Below, piece by piece: positions 1 to 6,787 of a stretch of DNA of 25,492 nt. Each line of letters opens with the position of its first letter. The first letter of the stretch is position 1. Under the pieces are notes generated by a model that did no database searches, was not told where the DNA came from, and saw only the letters and a program-made list of their open reading frames with translations. The stretch covers positions 1-25,492 of the forward strand of contig CAMYZK010000004.1 in the NCBI GenBank assembly GCA_947303825.1, in the 5' to 3' direction. Both the position numbers and the translations under genes were made by a program. Origin of the DNA: an uncultured Prevotella sp. Its GTDB lineage: Bacteria > Bacteroidota > Bacteroidia > Bacteroidales > Bacteroidaceae.

Positions 1-549
1 CGCCTCGGCGTTGGCCATGATGCCCTCGCCGCCGTACCACACGTCGCCCCTCAGCAGACGAGGCCACAGCTCCCTCGGGAGGGAGTCCAGCCTGGCGAAC
101 ACGCCCTCCATCCCGATCCTACCGGAATGCATCTTGCCGGGCCGCACGTCCACGGTGAGGACGATCCTGAGCAACCCGATGAACGCCGTGTGGTAGTTGT
201 GGCTCGGCCGTCCGGGCTTCTGCGGGTTGTAGCCCAGCTCCGCGCCCTCCTGGCGGCCGTAGACGCACTTCACCGAGTTGTCCACGTCTATGACGTAGTC
301 GTGCTGCAGCAGCGGCTCGTACGACTCGCGCTCGTGCCGCGCGAGCCAGCCGCCGAGCCGCGCCCCGTCGCAGTTCTTCAGCGCACCGCAGTCCCTACGC
401 ACATGCCACACCGAAGCCCCCTTCCCTGTGCATACCCACACGCCGCCACCGCCGGCAGCCGCCACATCGTCCTCGTCGCAGCCAACGGCCACAACAGCCG
501 TCACCGTCATGGCCGCCACCATGGCCGCCATCATCATCATCTGTTTCAT
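1..549 (-). pseudogene. Chimeric ORF: lipoprotein-like head fused to 5'-truncated IS1380-type transposase (runs off window)
   Basis: The minus-strand frame is open from ATG 549 to the window edge (183 codons), with an in-frame TAA 12 codons upstream of that ATG. Residues 1-24 form a lipoprotein signal ending VAVGC, and the Cys is followed by DEDD, which fits a Bacteroidetes surface-export signal. Residues about 37-62 (VWVCTGK...CGALKNCDGA) resemble small Bacteroidetes exported proteins with a 'VYVCTG...C..L..C.G' pattern. From about residue 64 it switches to IS1380/IS4-like transposase: WLARHERESYEPLL, then VIDVDNSVKCVYGRQEGAE (first catalytic Asp), then GYNPQKPGRPSHNYHT and a later RGDVWYGGEG block. 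The usual transposase N-terminus is missing. The GC content is clearly higher than in the genes to the right. I infer a transposase fragment joined to a host gene head, either naturally or by misassembly. The transposase call is firm; the small-protein call is from memory of the family. Confidence 0.7.
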
Positions 550-587
550 TTTTCTGTTCGTTTGTTTGGTTACTACATTTAATTATT

Positions 588-606
588 GAGCCCACTTTAA
601 AAAGTC
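588..606 (+). repeat. 19-bp repeat GAGCCCACTTTAAAAAGTC, copy 1
   Basis: Identical to 3794-3812 and close to the reverse complement of 3985-4004. It lies 38 bp upstream of the chimeric transposase start and about 50 bp before the truncated dehydrogenase, so it marks the likely edge of a mobile element or a recombination point. The core ACTTTAAAAAGT is nearly palindromic. Read in the orientation of the 3794-4004 element it would be a left end opening to the right, not the right end of the transposase to its left, so ownership is unclear. Confidence 0.7.
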
Positions 607-653
607 AGGCATATTACATTTGTTTAAAATTGTCACAAAATAATCTCTGATTT

Positions 654-1367
654 ATGCCGATTTCTGGAATATTTTTGGCAGAGAACGGTGACAGGCTGAT
701 TCTGACAGGAAGAAACGAAAGCCGACTGGCTGACATCAAAAAGGAACTGGAAGGAAAAGGCTCTGATGTGATGACATTGACCTTCGACGTGAGAGACCGT
801 GAAAAGGCTGCTAAATTCATAGAGATGTTGCCAGCAGAATGGCAAGAGATAGACGTGCTGGTGAACAATGCAGGACTGGCTCTCGGACTTGAGCCGGAGT
901 ATGAAGGCAATCCTGACGACTGGGAGACCATGATTGACACGAACATCAAAGGGCTGTTGACCATGACAAGGCTCATCGTGCCGGGCATGGTTCAGCGCAA
1001 TCGCGGACACATCATCAATGTCGGCTCCGTGGCTGGCGATGCCGCCTATGCCGGTGGCAATGTCTATTGTGCCACCAAGGCAGCAGTAAAGGCCCTTTCT
1101 GACGGATTGCGTATCAATGTGGCCAACACAGCCATTCGTGTCACGAATCTGAAGCCAGGCCTGGTGGAGACCAACTTCAGCAACATCCGCTTCCATGGTG
1201 ACAACAACCGTGCGGCCAATGTGTACAAAGGCATCAAGCCCCTCACTGGAGACGATATTGCCGATGTTGCCGTCTATGCCGCCAATGCACCAGAGCATGT
1301 ACAGATTGCAGAGGTGCTGATTCTGGCCACTCACCAGGCCAGCGGCAGTGTGATTGTCAGAAAGTAG
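654..1367 (+). pseudogene. N-terminally truncated short-chain dehydrogenase/reductase (YdfG-like)
   Basis: The 237 codons carry most classical SDR landmarks: NNAG (in VLVNNAGLALG), the catalytic Ser in INVGSVAG, and the YxxxK pair in VYCATKAAV, followed by the PGLVETNFSNIRFHGD stretch typical of YdfG-type NADP-dependent 3-hydroxy-acid/serine dehydrogenases. The first beta strand and the TGxxxGIG dinucleotide-binding loop are absent. Homology begins at about FLAENGDRLILTGR, and an in-frame TGA lies just upstream at 648-650. About 20 residues are therefore missing and cofactor binding should be lost. The breakpoint lies next to the 588-606 repeat, so a rearrangement there is the likely cause. 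It ends 15 bp before the convergent gene. Family call is confident; whether a restarted short protein is made is unknown. Confidence 0.8.
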
Positions 1368-1382
1368 CCCTTCCCCTGCATT

Positions 1383-2258
1383 CTACTCTTTGCCGTCAAG
1401 CGGATATGGGAACGTATAACCTTCTATGCCATTGGCTTTGTATTCACCATTGATAAACATGACGCGCCAGGGGTAGTAGGCTTTCATTGCCTCGGCCATC
1501 TCAGCGGCAAGCTTCGGATTGTCACCGGGTCTGAGCACTCTAATCTCACAATCGACCAGATGACCTGTAGCATCGACCTGTGCCCGCCTGACAGAGAAGA
1601 CAATCCGCTTCTGACCGGCCAGTTCAGGATACTGCTCGATGTGCAGGGGGAACATCTCAGGAAGGTCAGAATTGCGTTTTCGAGGAAATTGCCTGGGGGG
1701 ATTTGCCTCAGGGTGGTACTCATCGAAGGCGAAACCCTCAACGACATAGTTCTGATAGTCTTTCACCCCACGGACCTTCCCTTGCCCGATGCTGATCATC
1801 CGCTCGTTTTCGTAGTTTCTACGATAGCCGTCATGCACATAGTAAATCATCTTCCCTTTTGCCACGCGGATGTCACCATCGAGCCAGGTGGCAACAATAC
1901 GTTTTCCTTCAACGTATTTCTTAAAAAGGCGACGCAGGGTTTTAGACGGCAGACTTTCAGTACGGCCCAATCGATCTGAGCCATCATATATCATGTACTG
2001 GACGCTATCCAAACAGAGTTTGTCCTTCCAGATGCTCCAATATGCTGTATAGCCTGACCAATTAGCCGTCGACCAGCCGCGGTCTTTTGGCAATGCTTCT
2101 TTCAGTTCACGACTTAATACGGAGTCCGCATAGACAGGCTTGCCCAGCAGTATCCATTGTACGCCGTCAATATAGATAACGTCACCTTCCTGCGCTGTAG
2201 CATACGTGGAGAGGCTTATGAATAGCATGGTGATACAGAAAAAACTCTTTTTATTCAT
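1383..2258 (-). CDS. Secreted protein with TonB-C-like C-terminal domain, unknown function
   Basis: A 291-residue protein with a clear Sec signal peptide (MNKKSFFCITMLFISLSTYATA, cleaved before QEGD), so it is periplasmic or outer-membrane associated. The middle is rich in Trp and Tyr and matches nothing I recognise. The last 80 residues (IVFSVRRAQVDATGHLVDCEIRVL, then AAEMAEAMKAYYPW, then NGEY) follow the pattern of the TonB C-terminal fold: a strand with 'V D..G.l.d..i.r', a helix, then 'P W.....NG'. It lacks a transmembrane anchor and Pro-rich spacer, so it is not a classical TonB. It starts 30 bp after the upstream gene of the sigma operon, which makes it the probable third gene. I infer a periplasmic partner in the same signalling pathway; function is unproven. 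Confidence 0.65.
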   Translation of the reverse strand: MNKKSFFCITMLFISLSTYATAQEGDVIYIDGVQWILLGKPVYADSVLSRELKEALPKDRGWSTANWSGYTAYWSIWKDKLCLDSVQYMIYDGSDRLGRTESLPSKTLRRLFKKYVEGKRIVATWLDGDIRVAKGKMIYYVHDGYRRNYENERMISIGQGKVRGVKDYQNYVVEGFAFDEYHPEANPPRQFPRKRNSDLPEMFPLHIEQYPELAGQKRIVFSVRRAQVDATGHLVDCEIRVLRPGDNPKLAAEMAEAMKAYYPWRVMFINGEYKANGIEGYTFPYPLDGKE

Positions 2259-2288
2259 GATTCTATTGTTTAATGGTTTCGTAAATGG

Positions 2289-3107
2289 TTAGGGAAACAG
2301 AATGGGCATCGAATATCTCACGTTGCATGACTTGCCGTTCATCTTGCCGGGCATCCATCTTGGCATCAGACCAATCATGCGCATACTCTCTTCACTCAGT
2401 TGGGTGGCAATCTGCTCCTTCACCTGTTGCTGCATCTCTTCGCTCTCTTGGCTCAGGCGCTGGTCGTCGTAACTCATTCGCATGAGCTTTACCACTTTGA
2501 TGTCAGAGATGTAGCCAAGGCTGTCTACCAGGAAGGTCGTGATGACCCTACCCTTTGCACCATATTCCAGAGCCAGGCCGTCATAGCGCTTGTTGGTCTT
2601 GAGGAACTCCTGCAAAGCACGATAGCCTCCGGGATAGCTGGGCGCCTGTTCGACGCTGCTGAAGACCTTGACGGACTCCTCAGTTGTCTGATGGGCGCCG
2701 GATGTCTCTTCTTTCTTAGTGTCCGAAGGCGTTGTCATCGCCAGCTGACCGGCACCTGAATGTTGCCCGGTCTTTAGCGTTTGCTTAGTCTTTGGAGTTT
2801 CCTTCGTAGCATCCTTTGTGGCAAGTGTGTCTTCTGGCAGAGGTGTTGCCGCATCTGCTTCGGGAATACTTGACGCGACAGCCTTTTCCGCTACAGCCAC
2901 CATCGTGTCTGCCTGTTCGTCAGCGCCTTTGCCAAAAAGGAAGATACCAGCTATCAGTGCGATGGAGGCTGCGATGGATAGTCCCCACAGCACAACACGC
3001 TTGTGCGACGGGGTTTCTTCCTTTCCGATGACCTCGCGCTCAAACTTGGCCCACTCCGCATCCACGTCGGGCATGCCTATTTTCTTGTCAATATCTTCCG
3101 TCTTCAT
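2289..3107 (-). CDS. Membrane-anchored TonB-C domain protein, probable anti-sigma/energy-transducer-like partner of the ECF sigma factor
   Basis: I chose ATG 3107 (MKTEDIDKKIGMPDVDAEW), 1 bp after the sigma factor's TAA; ATG 3119 would overlap that gene. The 272-residue protein has a short cytoplasmic part of about 37 residues, one membrane span (VVLWGLSIAASIALIAGIFLF), then a long Thr/Lys/Glu-rich periplasmic linker, then a C-terminal domain. That domain starts VEQAPSYPGGYRALQEFL and ends PRWMPGKMNGKSCNVRYSMP, the hallmark of Bacteroidetes TonB-C proteins (PGG...FL, then 'W.PGK.NGK'). An 11-residue Gln/Glu-rich helix (QQQVKEQIATQ) sits inside the fold. Position directly after an ECF sigma gene and the 'one span plus short cytoplasmic head' layout suggest an anti-sigma or sigma-coupled transducer. 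I see no classical zinc anti-sigma (ZAS) or FecR domain. Confidence 0.75.
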   Translation of the reverse strand: MKTEDIDKKIGMPDVDAEWAKFEREVIGKEETPSHKRVVLWGLSIAASIALIAGIFLFGKGADEQADTMVAVAEKAVASSIPEADAATPLPEDTLATKDATKETPKTKQTLKTGQHSGAGQLAMTTPSDTKKEETSGAHQTTEESVKVFSSVEQAPSYPGGYRALQEFLKTNKRYDGLALEYGAKGRVITTFLVDSLGYISDIKVVKLMRMSYDDQRLSQESEEMQQQVKEQIATQLSEESMRMIGLMPRWMPGKMNGKSCNVRYSMPILFP

Positions 3108-3108
3108 C

Positions 3109-3600
3109 TTACTTTGCATTTTTAAAGGTTTCACGAATCTTTGCCAACGACCGCGTGATGTGTTTGTTAACTGCCGCCGTACTGATACCGAGTACCGTAG
3201 CCGTCTCCGCATAAGTCATTTCCTCGTCATAGTGCAGCTGCAACACGCGCTTGTCCTGCTCCGTCAGGTTGTCATCGATAATTTGCTGCAGTTCGTGCAG
3301 CAGCTCCTCGCGTTCTTCATCCCGACATGCTACCTCATCTCGCTGCAACGCTTCCTCCATCTGGCGCCTGAGTTGCCGCTGTCGAAGGATATGCAGGCAC
3401 TGGTTGCGTGTAGCTGCCAGCAGATAGCCCCTGAGCTGAGAATCGCTCACTTTTGGCTTGCCTTTCCACATCTGGGTGAACACCTGATTCACGGCATCCT
3501 TCGCATCGTCTGCATTCTCTACCATCGAGAATGCCATGCGATACATCAGCGGATAGTTGTCCTTGAACAGGCGTTCAAACCATTGTTTACTATAGTCCAT
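3109..3600 (-). CDS. ECF-type RNA polymerase sigma factor
   Basis: A 163-residue cytoplasmic transcription factor of the extracytoplasmic-function class. Region 2 spans about residues 10-55 (NYPLMYRMAFSMVENADDAK, DAVNQVFTQMW) and region 4 about 105-155, with a helix-turn-helix at MTYAETATVLGISTAAVNKH. Region 3 is absent, as expected for ECF sigmas. A Lys/Glu/Gln-rich connector joins the two. I chose ATG 3600 (MDYSKQWFERLF) because region 2 begins right after it and the bases before it are A-rich; ATG 3624 would add eight residues. It is first in a three-gene operon with a one-span TonB-C protein and a secreted protein, a normal layout for sigma plus surface-signalling partners. Divergent placement from the exported-protein operon at 4388 makes that operon a candidate target. 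Confidence 0.92.
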   Translation of the reverse strand: MDYSKQWFERLFKDNYPLMYRMAFSMVENADDAKDAVNQVFTQMWKGKPKVSDSQLRGYLLAATRNQCLHILRQRQLRRQMEEALQRDEVACRDEEREELLHELQQIIDDNLTEQDKRVLQLHYDEEMTYAETATVLGISTAAVNKHITRSLAKIRETFKNAK

Positions 3601-3699
3601 ACTTCTTGTTTGTCTCTGATTCAACTATAAGACCCTCGTAAGGCAAAACCAAATACCCCTATATGCAAAATAATTCATAATTGTTTATTGTTCTGGTGG

Positions 3700-3707
3700 C
3701 AAAGGTA
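3700..3707 (-). promoter_or_regulatory. Bacteroidetes-type -7 element (TACCTTTG) of the ECF operon
   Basis: On the minus strand this reads TACCTTTG, a full match to the TAnnTTTG consensus of the Bacteroidetes housekeeping sigma factor. Transcription from here would start near 3693 and give a leader of about 90 nt before ATG 3600. I do not see a clean -33 TTTG at the expected spacing. Confidence 0.55.
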
Positions 3708-3793
3708 CAAATAAACAAATAAAAAAACTCTGTTTTAGCGAAAAAAAGTATAAATGAGAGTTGAGAATGTGAAACATGCGAAAGTAGAATTAG

Positions 3794-4004
3794 GAGCCCA
3801 CTTTAAAAAGTCCAGAAATGAGTATTCCGAGAAGAAATCTGTGAACAGCCGCTCCCGCCCCTTAAGGGGAGGGGTCGGGGGTGGGGGTAGGTATCTCTCT
3901 GCCGATGAATGAGTTTGTCACCCCACCCCTGCCCCTCCTCTACAAGGGAGGGGAGTGCCATGCGGCTCGTTAGTTGACGGTAGCGGACTTTTTAAAGTAG
4001 ACTC
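3794..4004. mobile_element. MITE-like element, 211 bp, with 20-bp imperfect terminal inverted repeats
   Basis: Left end GAGCCCACTTTAAAAAGTCC (3794-3813) and right end, read on the minus strand, GAGTCTACTTTAAAAAGTCC (3985-4004), match at 18 of 20 positions. Inside are two complementary G/C-rich arms, about 3845-3890 (G-rich on plus) and about 3921-3958 (C-rich on plus), that would fold into a large stem. There is no coding potential and no obvious target duplication. A third copy of the end sequence sits at 588-606. The G-rich arm resembles repeats scattered between genes in many Bacteroidales genomes. Confidence 0.65.
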
Positions 4005-4025
4005 AAAAACCAAAAAAACACAAAC

Positions 4026-4198
4026 GTAACTACTCAGTCATCATTCGTTGGTCGGCCTCTCGGCCTCAAAATCTGACAAAATCTAAATAAAAATCCAACA
4101 AAAATAGGGAAAATGAAGATTTTTGTATGATTTTCAACAAGATTTTTGAAAGATTTTGAGCGTAGCGACCATATAATCAGCTATGACTGAGTAGTTAC
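4026..4198. mobile_element. MITE-like element, 173 bp, perfect 16-bp TIRs and 8-bp target duplication
   Basis: The ends are GTAACTACTCAGTCAT (4026-4041) and its exact reverse complement (4183-4198). The immediate flanks are the identical 8-mer ACACAAAC at 4018-4025 and 4199-4206, a textbook target-site duplication. No ORF lies inside. The interior is AT-rich and carries several GATTTT words and the segment at 4148-4170 that recurs with one mismatch at the start of the Fn3-protein gene (19603-19625). I infer a non-autonomous element mobilised by a transposase that makes 8-bp duplications; that transposase is not in the window. Confidence 0.8.
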
Positions 4199-4286
4199 AC
4201 ACAAACCCGCAAAACGTTAAAAAGTGCAAATTATCGGTTGCTTGTTATAATTTTTACTAAACCATAGGCAATTCCATCGGAGTGCG

Positions 4287-4318
4287 TTTGTGTGTTTAAG
4301 AAATTTTCTATAAATTTG
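4287..4318 (+). promoter_or_regulatory. Predicted Bacteroidetes promoter of the surface-protein operon
   Basis: A -33 TTTG at 4287-4290 and a -7 TAAATTTG at 4311-4318 are separated by 20 bp, which matches the TTTG-N19-21-TAnnTTTG pattern of the Bacteroidetes primary sigma factor. Transcription would start near 4325 and give an A-rich leader of about 63 nt before ATG 4388. The match to the housekeeping consensus does not exclude extra control by the neighbouring ECF sigma factor. Confidence 0.65.
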
Positions 4319-4387
4319 CAAAAACTTAAAACTAAAAAAATAAACTAATAACTAACAACTCACAAACTTAAAATAAAAGCTGACGAT

Positions 4388-6160
4388 ATGAAATTACGTT
4401 ATGCGTTCATTATCGTTCTTTTATGCTTTGTTAGCAACTCCATCGCCCAAGACTGGCAGGTGGCAGACCCGTATGCTTTTAACGACGAGACGGTGGTCTA
4501 TGCCACATTGCAGTCGAATGTGCCTACCGACCCACAAACCGACTTTGTTCTTGCCGCCTTCATCGATGGCGAATGTCGTGCAGAGGCGAGGACTCCCGTC
4601 GTGGGTGTAGATGGCTCCAGGTTTTTTATTCTTCGTGTCAAGGGCGACCAGACTTCCGACAAGGGAAAGGCCATCGCCTTCCGCACCTATCACAAGCCCA
4701 CCCGTAAGACTTACGATCTTACAGTCTCCACCCCCCAAGCAGGCATTTCTTATTCTGGCGAGAGCGAGGGAACCCCTTCACGCCCTATCGTTCTCTTGGT
4801 AGAGCGTGATGATGACGAGCTTGTTCCCTTGGAATCTCTCTTTTTCGTTGCCGACGGCCTGGCCGCCGGGCTTACCACCCGTGTACGACTGGAACCTGTT
4901 CCGGCCAATGCCAGCTTCGATGCCTACGAGGTGCAGCTCTCTTTCACTGGCATCATTGCGGGGTGGACTGCCATGCAACAGCAGCGTGTGGACCGGGAAC
5001 CGCTCTGCTTCGACCTCACACCCGAATATCCCGGCATCGTTCAGGTGCAGGCCACCGTGGGTGGCAAGCCCGTCACCCTGCGTGGTGACACCGGTGCTCC
5101 ACTCAGCTCTCTGGAGGTGGGAGCACAGGTCGACCTGAAGGCGGGGTGGCAGTGGCGCAGCAACCCCTATGGCGACATCACCAGCACCAACATCGGAACA
5201 ATATTCTCTGAAGCACAGCTGGTAGAAGCGCGCACACAGGATGCCCTGGTTTATAACGACCCGGAGTGGGGCTACTTTGGCACCCTCATGGATACCGGTA
5301 TTGCACAGAACACCTGCTATAAGGTGAAGATGGGCAGCACACCCTACCCCACCGTCTTGCGAGGTGGCCACTACGAGTCGGCATACAGCGTGCTGCTCGA
5401 CGGTGAATGGACATGGGTGGGCGTACCTTATTATTATGACCGCCCCGTCAGCGAGGCCCTCAATCCCAGTCGGCAGCAGCTGCCCGAAGGCATGGTCATC
5501 GTGTCGAAGGAAGACGGCTCGGCCGAGTTCAACGGCTCCAGATGGACCGGCGACCTCACCCTACTGCGTAGGGGGCAGGGAGTTATGGTATATAGCCCGC
5601 TCGACGTGCCCTTCAGCCTGGCATTTACCCCAGAGGCAGATATGCCGCAAGCCAGGGAGCAGCAAGAGTCGTCTAGGCCAGCCAGCACAAGGCTTGCCGC
5701 CTCCGCACCATGGCACTATGATGCCAGCCGCTTTATGAACAACACCACCATCGTGGCCGAAGTGGACGGAATGAAGTCGCTCTCTGACAGCTGGACCATA
5801 GGCGTGTTTGTAGGCAACGAATGCCGGGGCGAAGGCCATTATGTAGAGGGGCGCTTCTTCATCACCGCCCACACCGAGCGCGGCGAGCAGCTCAGGCTGG
5901 TGCTGCGCCACGAGCCTACGGGCACCACCACCGATATCGTTGAGAAGATAACCGCTGTTCAGATGCGCATGGGGTCGCTGCGCCAACCCGTCGTGCTCCA
6001 TGCTACCGATTCCACGATGGGTATTGACGAGCGACGCATGGATGATTACACCTCTGTCTGTTATGACCTGTCTGGCCGCAAGGTCAGCCCGGGAAAGCGG
6101 GGCATAGTGTTGCGCCGACAGGCCGACGGAAAGACATATAAGACGATAAATGATAGATGA
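4388..6160 (+). CDS. Modular secreted protein with two ECRG modules and a GWxW repeat pair
   Basis: A 590-residue exported protein with a Sec signal (MKLRYAFIIVLLCFVSNSIA, cleaved before QDW). An N-terminal module carries FVLAAFIDGECRAEA (residues 53-67). A beta-rich linker follows, then two GWxW-type repeats, GWQWRSNPYGD (253-263) and EWTWVGVPYYYDRP (340-353), each followed by an 'IVS..(G).AE(F/W)(N)G..W.G.L' or 'EARTQDALVYND.WGYFG' segment. A second ECRG module (NECRGEG, 477-483) follows. The end, YDLSGRKVSPGKRGIVLRR plus a short Lys-rich tail, is the brief sorting-like tail seen on many Prevotella secreted proteins; I treat it as a possible reduced type A T9SS signal. It is colinear with the next gene except for that gene's extra Ig-like block. 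Exported surface role is likely; no enzyme motif is visible. Confidence 0.8.
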   Translation: MKLRYAFIIVLLCFVSNSIAQDWQVADPYAFNDETVVYATLQSNVPTDPQTDFVLAAFIDGECRAEARTPVVGVDGSRFFILRVKGDQTSDKGKAIAFRTYHKPTRKTYDLTVSTPQAGISYSGESEGTPSRPIVLLVERDDDELVPLESLFFVADGLAAGLTTRVRLEPVPANASFDAYEVQLSFTGIIAGWTAMQQQRVDREPLCFDLTPEYPGIVQVQATVGGKPVTLRGDTGAPLSSLEVGAQVDLKAGWQWRSNPYGDITSTNIGTIFSEAQLVEARTQDALVYNDPEWGYFGTLMDTGIAQNTCYKVKMGSTPYPTVLRGGHYESAYSVLLDGEWTWVGVPYYYDRPVSEALNPSRQQLPEGMVIVSKEDGSAEFNGSRWTGDLTLLRRGQGVMVYSPLDVPFSLAFTPEADMPQAREQQESSRPASTRLAASAPWHYDASRFMNNTTIVAEVDGMKSLSDSWTIGVFVGNECRGEGHYVEGRFFITAHTERGEQLRLVLRHEPTGTTTDIVEKITAVQMRMGSLRQPVVLHATDSTMGIDERRMDDYTSVCYDLSGRKVSPGKRGIVLRRQADGKTYKTINDR

Positions 6161-6211
6161 AAGAGGAAAGAGGAAACTAAAAAACTCATAAACTAAATAA
6201 CTCATATAGAT

Positions 6212-6787
6212 ATGAAAAAAATTCTATTACTCCCCTTGCTCCTGTTGGTGTCGATAGTGACATGGGCCGCACATTTCACTGTGGTCTCCCCTTACGACAC
6301 CCAAGGTGGCGAATTGACAGCAACCGTGGCTGTAGCCGAGTTTGTTACCAACGAGAGTAACGCCTCCTACGAGGTAGCCGCCTTTGTCGGCGACGAGTGC
6401 CGCGCAGTGGCTGTCCCAGAAAACGTCCAAGGAAAGTGGAGGGTCACACTGCGAGTGCCCAGTGCCGATACCGAAGCCGACAACGGCAAGGCTATCACCT
6501 TCAAAGCCTACAACACGGTGACCACTTGCGAGTACGATCTGACCAGCTCAACAGCAGTGACGTTTACCGGAGACAACACTGTCAACATCACGCTCACGCT
6601 GACGGCTGTAACCGGACTGACACTGAGCGACATCAGCATGAACGTAGACGAAAGCATCGACCTGACGAGCAAGCTGACAGTGGAGCCTACAGGTGCCAGC
6701 CTGCCGCTAAACATGACACCCACCTGGCGACTGAGCCCAAGCGACGTACCCAGCCTGTTACCGACGGCACCTATTCTGTCTCGATAG
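6212..6787 (+). CDS. Modular secreted protein, N-terminal part (gene broken by a frameshift)
   Basis: Begins 51 bp after the previous gene. It has a signal peptide (MKKILLLPLLLLVSIVTWAA, before HFTVV), an ECRG module (YEVAAFVGDECRAVA, residues 53-67) matching the N-terminal module of the previous gene, then the start of an Ig-like BIG2 domain (LTLSDISMNVDESIDLTSKL). After codon 178 the frame gives SDVPSLLPTAPILSR and stops at 6785-6787. The BIG2 pattern continues in the next frame at TQPVTDGTYSVS, so this ORF is the front of a 969-residue protein that ends at 9120. One base appears to be missing near 6746; an extra G in GACGTACC would restore the frame. As sequenced, only a signal peptide, one module and half a domain would be made. 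Confidence 0.75.
   Translation: MKKILLLPLLLLVSIVTWAAHFTVVSPYDTQGGELTATVAVAEFVTNESNASYEVAAFVGDECRAVAVPENVQGKWRVTLRVPSADTEADNGKAITFKAYNTVTTCEYDLTSSTAVTFTGDNTVNITLTLTAVTGLTLSDISMNVDESIDLTSKLTVEPTGASLPLNMTPTWRLSPSDVPSLLPTAPILSR

Larger units (their letters stand above)
4005..4387. other. Gene-free leader region before the surface-protein operon
   Basis: Apart from the element at 4026-4198, the stretch holds an AT-rich promoter region and an A-rich untranslated leader. I see no ORF, tRNA or recognised riboswitch. Insertion of the element places about 110 bp between its right edge and the predicted promoter, so it lies in a position where it could affect upstream control. Confidence 0.5.

Noticed and set aside
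127..582. 151-codon plus-strand ORF
   Set aside because: It is opposite the transposase chimera, has no recognisable domain, and exists because of high GC; the minus strand carries clear transposase motifs.
588..606. Right terminal repeat of the IS whose transposase lies at 1-549
   Set aside because: Distance fits, but the orientation matches a left end by comparison with 3794-4004; the near-palindromic core leaves it open, so I list it only as a repeat.
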